Positions 8,934-18,004 of a stretch of 64,000 bases of DNA are shown in pieces. A model generated the notes under the pieces. The model saw only the letters and a list, made by a program, of their open reading frames with translations, was not told the origin of the DNA and searched no databases. How positions within the stretch are numbered: the first letter of the stretch is position 1; every line of letters starts with the position of its first letter. Made by a program: the position numbers and the translations under genes. Location: assembly GCA_044227925.1 (NCBI GenBank), contig JBGAVW010000021.1, forward strand, positions 1 through 64,000, written 5' to 3'. This stretch comes from JADJLQ01 sp044227925. Lineage in GTDB: Bacteria; Bacteroidota; Bacteroidia; Chitinophagales; Saprospiraceae.

Positions 8934-11291
8934 TTAGTTAATGGTCATGGCCACCAATTCTCCGGCATGACCAGGTGCACCTACCGCTACTACTATATAT
9001 TGTTTTCCGTTGATGGAGTAGGTCATTGGCATGCCACATTGGTTTGCCGGCAATGCTATTTCGGCAATTAAATTACCTGTATTTTTATCGTATGCTCTAA
9101 ATTTATTTCCACCCCCTCCATCAGAAGCATACAGCCCCGAGCCTTCACCTGCAAAAAGCAAGGTTTTAGTGACTAACATCCCTACACGATCCGGCATCCC
9201 GGTGGCAGGTATGGAAAGGCCTTTCAGAGCAGGATTTGTATTTATCCAACTTGGTGAATTGGCATTTGGAATCATCCATTTGTGATTCCCCGTATTAAGG
9301 TCTATAGCGGTAATTCTACCATAAGGTGGTTTGACGAGTGGTAAACCATAGGGCCCAATTCTGCTGCTTCCCATATATGCAACATAATCCATATCGGATA
9401 CTGCCGGGGCCGATTCTAAGCTCATGGGTCTTAGTACTGTGCTGGATGAAACATATAAAATTCCGGTCTCCGGATCAAAAACTCCACCTTGCCAATTAGC
9501 ACCGCCTACCGCGTCCGGCAACATAAGTGTCCCTAATTCATTTGGAGGATTGTAAAGACTAACAGGTGTATACAGTGGTCCTTTTTTATATTTTTTAACT
9601 ATTTGCAAGGCTTCTTTTTTTATCTCCGGAGTAAAATCAACTAAGATAGAATCATGATATCCCTGCCTGTCATATGGGGCTGGCTTGGTGGGAAAGGGTT
9701 GAGTAGGAGATGTCCACTCCCCCTTGACATCCGATGGTGGTACAGGTCTTTCTTCAATGGGCCAGACGGGTTTTCCTGTTATCCTGTCAAACACAAATGC
9801 GAATGCTTGTTTGGTTAATTGGACTACTGCCTTTATTTCTTTTCCATCCACGCGTATATCTGCGACGATGGGCGGAGCGGGCAGGTCATAATCCCAGATG
9901 TCGTGATGGATTAATTGGTAATGCCATACTTTCTTACCTGTCTTTGCATTAAGACATACTAAACTTTGTGAATATAGGTTGCTACCAGGCCGATGGCCGC
10001 CATAAAAATCCCCGGTAGCAGCTTCCAATGGAATGTATACATAACCAAGATCCGGGTCAGCAGATAACGGTGACCATGCTCCTGTATTACCAGTATATTT
10101 CCAACTTTCATTTTCCCATGTTTCATTTCCTTCCTCACCATATTGTGGTACGGTGTGAAATTTCCAAAGCAGTTTTCCGGTGTAGACATCAAAAGCCAAA
10201 ACATCACCTCGTATTTGCTTTTTAGACGATGGTGCCAGCCCTACAGGAAAGCATGAGCCGGCTATAATCACATCATTTACAATTATAGGTGGTGAAGTGG
10301 ATCCTATAACTGAGGAAGACAAATCATGAAGCGGGTCTAATTCCTTTTTCATGTCTATAATTCCATTTTTTCCAAATTCAGTTATTGGCAAACCGGATTT
10401 TGAGTCCAACGCAATCATTTCGAATCCGGGGGTTATGTATATGATTCGGTCTTTGTTATTCTTGGTATCTGTCCAATAGGCGACCCCCCGACCGGAATTT
10501 TGTCTGGGTACATAACTCTTTCTTTCTTTATCTTCATGTCTGTATGTCCAAAGGGTTTCACCGGTTTCAGAGTCAATTGCAACTACAGACCGGTTGGTGC
10601 CGGCAGTGGTATATACTATGCCATTGGCCATCAAAGGTGTCACTTTAAAATAAAATTCAGGATTGGGTCCGAAATTATCTGATTTCCATCGCCAGGCAAT
10701 TTTAAGTTGTTTTACGTTTCCGGCATGTATTTGATCTAATGAAGAGTAGTTGGTACTCGCATGATCACCGCGGTGTTGTTTCCAATCTGCTTCTATAGAT
10801 GGTGCGCCAGCATTGTACTTTGGAGGAATAAATTGCATACTTACACGTGACGCAGCAGGGGAAGTAATAATTTTTATTTTATTCAAATCAGCTAATTCTG
10901 CTTTGAGTTCATTTTTTCCTTCCGAATATCCATTCATCGAAATAATATAGGCCAGTGTGGCTATGTACTCTTCATCATTCAATGATTGCGGGTTTGCTTT
11001 AGGCATCGTCATTTTGGTAAGCGTAAATAATTCTTTCAATGACTTGTCTATCCATTTGCCAATAAATCGGTCTCCTGTCAAAGCGGTACCACCTTCTGAG
11101 CCATGAAGATCTTTTCCATGACAGTTGGCGCAATGATTGGAATAAATGAATGCGCCTTTATTGGCTTGTTCAATGCTATATATTCCCGAATCAGTAGTGA
11201 GACTGTTTTTGTCATCATTAGGTTCAGAAAACTTACATTCGGAAAAGGTACTTACTATTATAAAGGAGCATATGAGAGTTAGAATTTTCAT
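8934..11291 (-). CDS. PQQ-dependent dehydrogenase with N-terminal cytochrome c domain, lipoprotein
   Basis: The 785-residue protein starts with a signal that ends in a plausible lipobox (FSEC, Cys19). A cytochrome c domain with haem site CANCH (Cys54, Cys57, His58) occupies about residues 40-120. From about 165 onward there is an eight-bladed PQQ propeller with recurrent W-docking motifs and a terminal segment rich in Gly. The family oxidises sugars, polyols or alcohols in the periplasm and passes electrons to haem. Quinate or glucose are plausible substrates, but neither is shown here. PQQ synthesis genes are not in the window, so the cofactor must come from elsewhere in the genome or the environment. 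Confidence 0.9.
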   Translation of the reverse strand: MKILTLICSFIIVSTFSECKFSEPNDDKNSLTTDSGIYSIEQANKGAFIYSNHCANCHGKDLHGSEGGTALTGDRFIGKWIDKSLKELFTLTKMTMPKANPQSLNDEEYIATLAYIISMNGYSEGKNELKAELADLNKIKIITSPAASRVSMQFIPPKYNAGAPSIEADWKQHRGDHASTNYSSLDQIHAGNVKQLKIAWRWKSDNFGPNPEFYFKVTPLMANGIVYTTAGTNRSVVAIDSETGETLWTYRHEDKERKSYVPRQNSGRGVAYWTDTKNNKDRIIYITPGFEMIALDSKSGLPITEFGKNGIIDMKKELDPLHDLSSSVIGSTSPPIIVNDVIIAGSCFPVGLAPSSKKQIRGDVLAFDVYTGKLLWKFHTVPQYGEEGNETWENESWKYTGNTGAWSPLSADPDLGYVYIPLEAATGDFYGGHRPGSNLYSQSLVCLNAKTGKKVWHYQLIHHDIWDYDLPAPPIVADIRVDGKEIKAVVQLTKQAFAFVFDRITGKPVWPIEERPVPPSDVKGEWTSPTQPFPTKPAPYDRQGYHDSILVDFTPEIKKEALQIVKKYKKGPLYTPVSLYNPPNELGTLMLPDAVGGANWQGGVFDPETGILYVSSSTVLRPMSLESAPAVSDMDYVAYMGSSRIGPYGLPLVKPPYGRITAIDLNTGNHKWMIPNANSPSWINTNPALKGLSIPATGMPDRVGMLVTKTLLFAGEGSGLYASDGGGGNKFRAYDKNTGNLIAEIALPANQCGMPMTYSINGKQYIVVAVGAPGHAGELVAMTIN

Positions 11292-11522
11292 TCATGATGA
11301 TTTAGTAGATCAGGTAAAGATAGATTGCCATAATAACAATCATAAACATTAGCGATGAAATATTTCCATTTATCCTGAATCCATCGAAGGTACAGACCAG
11401 ATCAGTAAATGGATCAAAAATGAGCTAGTCCCGAAAAAACAATGCAATAGAGATTTACCATATAAAAAGGATTAAAATAAAAAACAGTAATTGGAAAGGA
11501 ATGCTCAAATTTACTCTGGCAA

Positions 11523-12455
11523 ATGACTCCACAGGAAAATACAACTATCATTAAAAACCTTGCCAATGCTCATGGCTTTATTTTAGCAGGAGTAGCTGGT
11601 GCCAGAAAATTGGACGAAGAGCACAATCATCTGAATGAATGGCTGGATGCGGGGTATCATGGGGATATGATGTATATGGCCAGAAATAAAGAGTTGAGAT
11701 TGGATGCTACTCTGTTAGTGCCCGGAGCTAAGACTGTTATTTGCCTGGCATACAATTATTATTCACATCGTGATAGTACGGAAGGCATTCCCAAAATAGC
11801 AATGTATGCCAAAGGCAAAGATTACCACAAGGTTTTAAAGAAAAAATTAAAATTATTATGGACTGATATCAAAGAGGCAATCAATATAAATGCAGTTGGA
11901 AGGTATTTTGTAGACTCTGCCCCGGTGATGGAAAGGCAGTGGGCCGAGCTTGCCGGCCTGGGATGGACTGGTAAGAACACTTTACTAATCAATCCAAAAT
12001 TAGGATCTTACTTTTTTTTAGCAGAGATTATTTGTGATATTGAAACGGTACCGGATGTTCCGATAAAAGATCATTGCGGTACATGCACCAAATGTATAGA
12101 TGCATGCCCTACCGAGGCAATAGATAAATCGGGTTATCTTTTAAAAGCAAATCAGTGCATCTCATATTTTACTATTGAATCCCGGTCAGAGATCCCGGTC
12201 GAATATCATTCTGCTCTTGAAGGTTGGTTGTTTGGTTGTGATATTTGTCAGCAAGTATGTCCCTGGAACAGATTCAGTACTGAACAAAAAAGTGATTCTT
12301 TTGAGGCCGGTATAGAATTTCAGAAATTGACATATGAAAAATGGATGGAAATGACAAAAGAAGAATTTGAAGATACCTTAGATAAGACCCCTATAAAACG
12401 AATGGGCTATGATAGGATGAAAAGGGTACTTCAGCTTCTTCGATCTAATAAATAG
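11523..12455 (+). CDS. queG: Epoxyqueuosine reductase
   Basis: The 310-residue protein has the QueG arrangement. An N-terminal cobalamin-binding domain includes the catalytic-region Asp131 in DSAPVMER. Two [4Fe-4S] clusters are carried by Cys185, 188, 191 and 195 and by Cys212, 239, 242 and 246. It catalyses the last step of queuosine synthesis in tRNA, reducing epoxyqueuosine to queuosine with cobalamin. Length and motifs are normal. The gene is followed by a 142-bp gap and is not obviously co-transcribed with a neighbour. Confidence 0.95.
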   Translation: MTPQENTTIIKNLANAHGFILAGVAGARKLDEEHNHLNEWLDAGYHGDMMYMARNKELRLDATLLVPGAKTVICLAYNYYSHRDSTEGIPKIAMYAKGKDYHKVLKKKLKLLWTDIKEAININAVGRYFVDSAPVMERQWAELAGLGWTGKNTLLINPKLGSYFFLAEIICDIETVPDVPIKDHCGTCTKCIDACPTEAIDKSGYLLKANQCISYFTIESRSEIPVEYHSALEGWLFGCDICQQVCPWNRFSTEQKSDSFEAGIEFQKLTYEKWMEMTKEEFEDTLDKTPIKRMGYDRMKRVLQLLRSNK

Positions 12456-12597
12456 TTTTATACTTCTTTAATTTAACGAGTATTAATATTGCAGAGCTCT
12501 ATACTACGTTCTGATTGCACTCGTTTTAAATGATATAAATTAATCGCATTCAATCCATTTCCTATAAGCCGCATACTATACATAAAATTTTATTATC

Positions 12598-13290
12598 ATG
12601 AAAAAGAGCGTTTTAAGAATTTTTATGTATGCCGCTTTGGCTTTGAATCTGATGTTTGCCATAAATGCATGCAACAAAGATGAAATGACAGATGATGATT
12701 ACATTAATGTTTTAGCAACGGAGACTGTAGGGGGACTGGAATTGAGGTCCAGAAGTTTTAGTCATGGTTGTTTTGAGCTGGTATTTCCCGTAAGCATAAA
12801 GATGCCTGATGGAATGATTAAGATTGCAGAGAATAATGATTCTTTAAAGCGACTGTTACGTGGATTTTGTATGGCAGATAATGCGCTGCCCAAACCTGAA
12901 TTGGTATTTCCGATTGAAATTAAAGCTCAGGACGGTACTGTAATGAAAGTGGCTTCACTGGATGAATTAAAGGCATTGAGAAAAGAATGTTTCAGAAACA
13001 TGTTGGATTCACTCCGTCATAAAGAAAAAGGAGGCCGTAGCGGGGATTCTCTGTGCTTTACCTTAGTATTTCCAATAGAAGTTAAAAAGCCCGATGGTTC
13101 ACTGGTTAAAGTATTGTCAAAGGAAGAGCTAAAATCACTGATTAAGAATGAAGCACGAACAAGCCACGGCAAGAAAAATAAAATAGAAATCATTTTTCCT
13201 GTGGAAGTGAGGCTAACTGATGGTATGACAAAAATACTCAACTCTGAAAGTGAATTAAAGGCGCTTATCCGGAGTTGTGAAGATGACTAA
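12598..13290 (+). CDS. Lipoprotein with four internal ~30-residue repeats
   Basis: The 230-residue protein has a signal with lipobox AINAC (Cys25). It then contains four copies of a unit beginning with an ELVFP-like strand, followed by a [VI]x[IV]K/R segment, a DG turn, a K[IV]xx segment and an ELKxL helix. The copies start near residues 59, 100, 155 and 196. The spacing is about 40-55 residues. Similar strand-DG-strand units occur in lipoproteins of related bacteria, but I know no named domain or function. The gene sits between queG and a minus-strand small gene, separated from the latter by a strong inverted repeat. Confidence 0.78.
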   Translation: MKKSVLRIFMYAALALNLMFAINACNKDEMTDDDYINVLATETVGGLELRSRSFSHGCFELVFPVSIKMPDGMIKIAENNDSLKRLLRGFCMADNALPKPELVFPIEIKAQDGTVMKVASLDELKALRKECFRNMLDSLRHKEKGGRSGDSLCFTLVFPIEVKKPDGSLVKVLSKEELKSLIKNEARTSHGKKNKIEIIFPVEVRLTDGMTKILNSESELKALIRSCEDD

Positions 13291-13328
13291 AAAAGCCAAA
13301 GGCAGTATGTTCTGTTATTAGTCCCGTT

Positions 13329-13394
13329 TATCTTGGCAGGCAGACTATAAAAAATTAAACCCAGCCACTTTTTTATAACTTGCCTGCTGAGATA
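13329..13394. terminator. Long interrupted inverted repeat, probable bidirectional terminator
   Basis: Three nested complementary blocks flank a 14-nt centre. TATCT at 13329 pairs with AGATA at 13390. GCAGGCA at 13336 pairs with TGCCTGC at 13381. ATAAAAAA at 13347 pairs with TTTTTTAT at 13369. It lies between two convergent genes, so it probably ends transcription from both sides. The tight symmetry would also fit a protein-binding or mobile-element end; I prefer terminator. Confidence 0.6.
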
Positions 13395-13412
13395 GACTTT
13401 TATTTAACCGGA

Positions 13413-13727
13413 TTATTTGCCTTCTAATCTATTGACATATTCATAGCTTCCAAGTCTTAATCTGACGGGATTTTTAGTCTTAGCATCCATCCTTAATTCC
13501 CATTTGCATACAAAACCCAATTGATCAGCATATTTAAAGGGAGAAACAAATGCCAAAGATCTCATTCCGGAAGATTGGGAGAAATTTAAATTCTTGTTCG
13601 GTTTAAAATAAGGTCTTGAAGTAAATTTCAATTGAACCAAGGAGTCAGTAAGCTTGATGCCAGCAGCCTGACTATAAGTTGTGTTAAAAAACAAGGCAAA
13701 CAGGAAAAAGAATAATGCCTTTTTCAC
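13413..13727 (-). CDS. Small secreted protein of unknown function
   Basis: The 104-residue protein has a clear signal peptide (hydrophobic FFFLFALFF stretch, cleavage near SQA). The remainder has no recognised motif. Its start overlaps the last 4 bases of the aldo/keto reductase gene, so it is translated from the same message. The close coupling suggests a linked role, but its function cannot be read from the sequence. Confidence 0.65.
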   Translation of the reverse strand: MKKALFFFLFALFFNTTYSQAAGIKLTDSLVQLKFTSRPYFKPNKNLNFSQSSGMRSLAFVSPFKYADQLGFVCKWELRMDAKTKNPVRLRLGSYEYVNRLEGK

Positions 13728-14755
13728 TTCTTAGGTTTGTTTTGCAATATATTTTCTATTTCTTTCAACTCCGGTTTGGAAAATTCAATGTTTTTAATAC
13801 TGCCAATAGTATCCACTAATTGCTTGGGATTGCTTGCACCAACGAGTACACTTGTAATTCGCTTGTCTTTTAAAAGCCAGGCCACTGCCATCTGTGCCAG
13901 AGATTGATTCCTTTGATTGGCGATTTCATTCAGCTTGGATACCTTGGCAAGCAATTCACCAGTGAGTTTGTCCTTGGAAAGATATCTTCCGTCCTTTACT
14001 GCCCTGGAATCTTTTGGTATTCCTTTTAAGTATTTGTCTGTAAGTATTCCTTGTTCCAGAGGTGAGAAAGCAATAGCACCAACCCCTTTTTTCTCAAGCG
14101 TATCTAATAAGCCGGATTCTACCCATCTGTCCATCATAGAATACCTGGGTTGATGTATTAAAAGAGGAGTACCCATTGATTTTAATATATCATATGCTTT
14201 GGCCGTATCTGATGCTGTGTATTGAGATATGCCCACATACAATGCTTTGCCGGATCTTACAATCTGATCCAATGCGCTCATGGTTTCCTCAAGTGGAGTA
14301 TCCGGGTCACGGCGATGAGAATAAAAAATATCCACATAGTCTAATCCCATCCGTTTTAAGCTTTGGTCACAGCTGGCGATTAAATATTTTCTTGACCCCA
14401 GGTTGCCATAGGGTCCGGGCCACATATCCCAACCAGCTTTACTGGATATTATTAGCTGATCACGATAGATTGCCCAATCTTGTCTGAATAGTTTGCCAAA
14501 ATTTTCTTCAGCGGCTCCAAAAGGGGGGCCATAATTATTAGCAAGATCAAAATGGGTGATGCCGTGATCAAAAGCGGTCCTTAAAATCATTCTGCCGTTT
14601 TCGAGATCATCGGTATGGCCAAAATTATGCCACAGGCCGATAGAAATCATGGGAAGTAAAATTCCTGATTGACCGCATCTGCGGTATTCCATACTATCGT
14701 ATCGGTTTTCAGCAGCCCTGTAAAAACCAGGGTCAAATTTATCGTTGATTTTCAC
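13724..14755 (-). CDS. Aldo/keto reductase, YghZ (glyceraldehyde-3-phosphate reductase)-like
   Basis: The 343-residue protein shows the AKR barrel with catalytic Asp70 and Tyr75 (HFDLANNYG), a Lys in ISSKAGW near 110 and a His in FYSHR near 150. The overall length and the N-terminal Met-Glu-Tyr-Arg-Arg-Cys-Gly pattern match the YghZ branch, which reduces L-glyceraldehyde 3-phosphate and related aldehydes with NADPH. The small secreted protein gene overlaps its 3' end by 4 bases. Confidence 0.9.
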   Translation of the reverse strand: MKINDKFDPGFYRAAENRYDSMEYRRCGQSGILLPMISIGLWHNFGHTDDLENGRMILRTAFDHGITHFDLANNYGPPFGAAEENFGKLFRQDWAIYRDQLIISSKAGWDMWPGPYGNLGSRKYLIASCDQSLKRMGLDYVDIFYSHRRDPDTPLEETMSALDQIVRSGKALYVGISQYTASDTAKAYDILKSMGTPLLIHQPRYSMMDRWVESGLLDTLEKKGVGAIAFSPLEQGILTDKYLKGIPKDSRAVKDGRYLSKDKLTGELLAKVSKLNEIANQRNQSLAQMAVAWLLKDKRITSVLVGASNPKQLVDTIGSIKNIEFSKPELKEIENILQNKPKK

Positions 14756-14791
14756 CTTGGAAAGTAATTGAAAGTTAGTTTATGAAATCTA

Positions 14792-14824
14792 TTGTCAAAG
14801 CAAATGTAATTTTAATTAACTTTA
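14792..14824 (+). promoter_or_regulatory. Bacteroidota-type promoter for the 14849 gene
   Basis: TTG at 14792-14794 is followed after 22 bases by TAACTTTA at 14817-14824, one mismatch from the TAnnTTTG consensus. The start codon lies 24 bases further on. The match is by eye; no transcript was seen. Confidence 0.45.
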
Positions 14825-14848
14825 TGTCCTATTTATCAAACAAAATGC

Positions 14849-15331
14849 ATGAATAAATTTTTTACACTTTTAATTTTTGTATTGGTATTCGCTAATTTAT
14901 TATCATCTCAGACAGAAAAAGGAACCTGGCTGTTAGGTGGTTCAGCCTCCTTTGTCAAATCAAAAGGAAGTGGTACACTGTCCATCATGCCATCCATAGG
15001 CTATTTTTTGATTAATCATGTGGCTGGTGGTGCACAGGTCAATATTTTGTCAAATAAAGCAGGTTCCTATTTTACAATCGGACCATTTGGCCGATATTAT
15101 TTCTATGGTGATGATAGGGGTCGATTCTATGCAGGTGCCGGTCTTAACATTGGAGGAGGGTCAAATACTAAGTTTGATACCGGATTTAGCTTTAGTGCAG
15201 GATATGCTGCATTTTTAAATGAAAGTGTTGCTATCGATATTGGTACGAATTACAATAAAGTCGGTGCTTCCAACGGAATTTTTACTATAGGAGCAGGGTT
15301 CCAAATACATTTCATGCGATTCAGAGAATAA
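14849..15331 (+). CDS. Small outer-membrane beta-barrel protein
   Basis: The 160-residue protein has a signal peptide cleaved near residue 20. Alternating Gly and aromatic residues follow in strands typical of an eight-stranded OmpX/OprF-like barrel, with a GAGFQIHF terminal strand that ends close to the C-terminus. The C-terminus is RFRE rather than a final aromatic residue. It probably sits in the outer membrane; a specific function cannot be assigned. It is separated from nusB by a 200-bp gap. Confidence 0.72.
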   Translation: MNKFFTLLIFVLVFANLLSSQTEKGTWLLGGSASFVKSKGSGTLSIMPSIGYFLINHVAGGAQVNILSNKAGSYFTIGPFGRYYFYGDDRGRFYAGAGLNIGGGSNTKFDTGFSFSAGYAAFLNESVAIDIGTNYNKVGASNGIFTIGAGFQIHFMRFRE

Positions 15332-15497
15332 ACATTATGGTCTCGTAATCAGATCTCATTTTACATTTCGCTTCCATTCCCATCATGGCTTCACTGCCAG
15401 CGGGTCACATTATGCATGAATATTGATTTGATGTCTTCTTTTTTGCTTATTAACCACTAATTAAGAAAATTAATATATATAGTCCATGCTTCTTTAT

Positions 15498-15505
15498 TAT
15501 ATTTG
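15498..15505 (+). promoter_or_regulatory. TATATTTG promoter element upstream of nusB
   Basis: An exact TAnnTTTG match lies 28 bases before the nusB start codon. No TTG box is present at the usual 17-23-base distance upstream, so the assignment rests on the -7 element alone. Confidence 0.4.
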
Positions 15506-15532
15506 TGCGATCAGAAGTGAAGACAACTGCCC

Positions 15533-16471
15533 ATGTTAAGTAGGAGAAATTTAAGAGTGAAGGTGATGCAATTGCTGTTTTCTAAAAACAGAGATCCGTT
15601 CTTGTTAGATACAAATGTTCCTAAAATATTTGAACAAGCTATTCAAAACTCGTTTACTTTATACTTATTTCAATTATACCTTATTCAAAATATCTGTCGT
15701 CAGGCTCAAAATCTGGCTGATAAAATCCAAAATAAGTATGTGCCGTCTGATGATGATAAAAACTTTGCTCCAGTTTTGTTTGATAACGAATTGATTCAAA
15801 GCCTGGTACAGAATAAAAAGCTGCAAAAACTATTTGAAAAAGCAGGATTTCAGCAATGGACAGATGATGATGTATATAAAAAAATCTACGCAGAATTTGC
15901 AAAAGAAGAATGGTATCGCAAGTATGCTGATAAATCTACGACCGATCGTAATCACCTTGAAGCTTTGCTTGAGTTATATCGTTTTTTACGCAAAAACCCA
16001 CTGTTTAATGAAATTGTAGAAGATCATTTATACAATTGGGAAGATGATGACTCCCTCATCATCGGAGCTATCAAAAAAACAATAAAGTCGCTGCCTGCTC
16101 CTGAAGAATTTTATAAGGAGTATATGCTCACCGAGACGGAAACCCTTGAGTTTGGTAGAAGATTGCTCCATCTTACTATAGAACAGGATGAAGAGCTGTC
16201 CAATATTATCAAGCCGACTTTAAAAAACTGGGATGCTGACCGAGTGGCCATTGTAGATATGATTTTGCTTAAAATGGCAATCATAGAATTTCTTCATTTC
16301 GAAACTATCCCTACTAATGCTACCCTGAATGAATACGTAGAACTCTCCAAATTGTATTCCACACCTAAGAGTAAAGAATTTATTAATGGAGTGTTGGACA
16401 AAATCATGAAAGACTTACTGGCCAATAATCGCATAAAGAAGGCAGGCAGAGGCCTTGTACAAGAATCTTAA
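15533..16471 (+). CDS. nusB: Transcription antitermination factor NusB
   Basis: The 312-residue protein has an N-terminal RNR-VKVMQLLFS motif and a C-terminal all-helical NusB domain containing WDADRVAIVDMILLKMAI and an NEYVELSKLYS region. The long N-terminal extension of about 150 residues before the NusB core is typical of Bacteroidota NusB. It binds boxA RNA with S10 to suppress termination in rRNA operons. guaA begins at the next base after its stop codon, so the pair is translationally coupled. Confidence 0.93.
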   Translation: MLSRRNLRVKVMQLLFSKNRDPFLLDTNVPKIFEQAIQNSFTLYLFQLYLIQNICRQAQNLADKIQNKYVPSDDDKNFAPVLFDNELIQSLVQNKKLQKLFEKAGFQQWTDDDVYKKIYAEFAKEEWYRKYADKSTTDRNHLEALLELYRFLRKNPLFNEIVEDHLYNWEDDDSLIIGAIKKTIKSLPAPEEFYKEYMLTETETLEFGRRLLHLTIEQDEELSNIIKPTLKNWDADRVAIVDMILLKMAIIEFLHFETIPTNATLNEYVELSKLYSTPKSKEFINGVLDKIMKDLLANNRIKKAGRGLVQES

Positions 16472-18004
16472 ATGCACGAACAAGTACTTATACTCGATTT
16501 CGGATCACAATTTACACAGCTTATAGCCAGGCGTGTGCGTGAACATAACATCTTTTGTGAAATCAAACCGTATAATCAATACGAATTAAAGCCAAACACT
16601 AAAGCGGTAATCCTCTCCGGCAGTCCGTTTTCTGTAAAGGATGCTAATGCGCTTCGGATTCCATTAGAGAGTATACTGGGAAAAGTACCTGTACTGGCCG
16701 TATGCTACGGTGCCCAATTATTGGCAGATTCATTAGGTGGTTCAGTAATAAAGTCTGATCATCGCGAATACGGCAAGGCATTGTTGCAAATCAAAGATAA
16801 TTCTGACCCATTTTTAAAAGGTATTACACAGGGATCGCAAGTCTGGATGTCCCATGCTGATACGGTTGATCGGATTCCGCCCAATTTTAAATTATTAGCG
16901 GCTACTGAGTCAATACCTGTTGCCGCATTTGCATCAACTGCTTTTGGAGCACCGGCATATGCTATACAGTTTCATCCGGAGGTGACTCACTCATTGCAAG
17001 GCAAGGAATTGCTGGGTAATTTTCTTTTTGATATTGCCGGGTTTAGGGGAGATTGGACAGCCTCATCATTCATTGCAGAACAAATTGAATCTATTCGCAA
17101 TACTGTAAAAGGCGAGCATGTATTATTGGCAATTTCCGGTGGTGTAGACAGCACTGTGGCTGCTGCTTTGATACATAAGGCAATAGGTGACCAGTTGCAT
17201 GGATTTATTATCGATCATGGACTGATGCGTCGAGGAGAGACAGCACAGGTAATGGATTTGTACCATCAACATGGTTTCAATGTGAAAGCCGTTCAGGCAT
17301 CTGATTATTTTTTACAACAATTGACAGGCGTGTCCGATCCCGAACAGAAACGTAAAATTATTGGAAAATCATTCATTGATGTATTCGAGAAAGAAGCAAA
17401 AAAATTGCCTGAAGTAAAATGGTTGGCCCAGGGAACTATTTATCCTGATGTAATTGAATCTGTTTCTGTACACGGTCCTGCTGTTACAATTAAATCCCAT
17501 CACAATGTGGGTGGCTTGCCAGAAAAATTACACCTTAAAGTGCTGGAGCCATTGCGAATGCTATTTAAAGATGAGGTGCGAAAAATAGGTCATGAACTGG
17601 GTATACCCGACACTATTTTAAATCGACATCCATTTCCAGGTCCTGGACTTGGCATAAGAATATTAGGTGAAATAAGTAAAGAAAAAATAGAAATTCTGCA
17701 AAAAGCGGATGAAATTTATATTTCTTCTTTAAAACGAAATAATTTATATGATCAGGTTTGGCAAGCCGGAGCGATATTATTACCTGTGAAATCAGTTGGG
17801 GTCATGGGTGATGAAAGGACTTATGAATTTACATTGGCTTTACGGGCAGTAAATTCATTAGATGGAATGACTGCAGAATGGAGTAAATTGCCATATGAAT
17901 TTTTAGCAGATGTTTCAAACGAAATAATTAATAAAGTAAAAGGAATAAATAGAGTAGTGTATGATATCAGTACTAAGCCACCGGCTACTATCGAATGGGA
18001 ATAG
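16472..18004 (+). CDS. guaA: GMP synthase (glutamine-hydrolysing)
   Basis: The 510-residue enzyme has the glutamine amidotransferase class I domain at about 1-190, with Cys78 (AVCYGAQ), His168 and Glu170 (FHPEV). The ATP-pyrophosphatase domain has the SGGVDS loop at 222-227. The C-terminal dimerisation domain is complete and ends with PATIEWE. It converts XMP to GMP using glutamine and ATP. It is located between nusB and a lipoprotein gene that overlaps its 3' end by 44 bases. Confidence 0.97.
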   Translation: MHEQVLILDFGSQFTQLIARRVREHNIFCEIKPYNQYELKPNTKAVILSGSPFSVKDANALRIPLESILGKVPVLAVCYGAQLLADSLGGSVIKSDHREYGKALLQIKDNSDPFLKGITQGSQVWMSHADTVDRIPPNFKLLAATESIPVAAFASTAFGAPAYAIQFHPEVTHSLQGKELLGNFLFDIAGFRGDWTASSFIAEQIESIRNTVKGEHVLLAISGGVDSTVAAALIHKAIGDQLHGFIIDHGLMRRGETAQVMDLYHQHGFNVKAVQASDYFLQQLTGVSDPEQKRKIIGKSFIDVFEKEAKKLPEVKWLAQGTIYPDVIESVSVHGPAVTIKSHHNVGGLPEKLHLKVLEPLRMLFKDEVRKIGHELGIPDTILNRHPFPGPGLGIRILGEISKEKIEILQKADEIYISSLKRNNLYDQVWQAGAILLPVKSVGVMGDERTYEFTLALRAVNSLDGMTAEWSKLPYEFLADVSNEIINKVKGINRVVYDISTKPPATIEWE

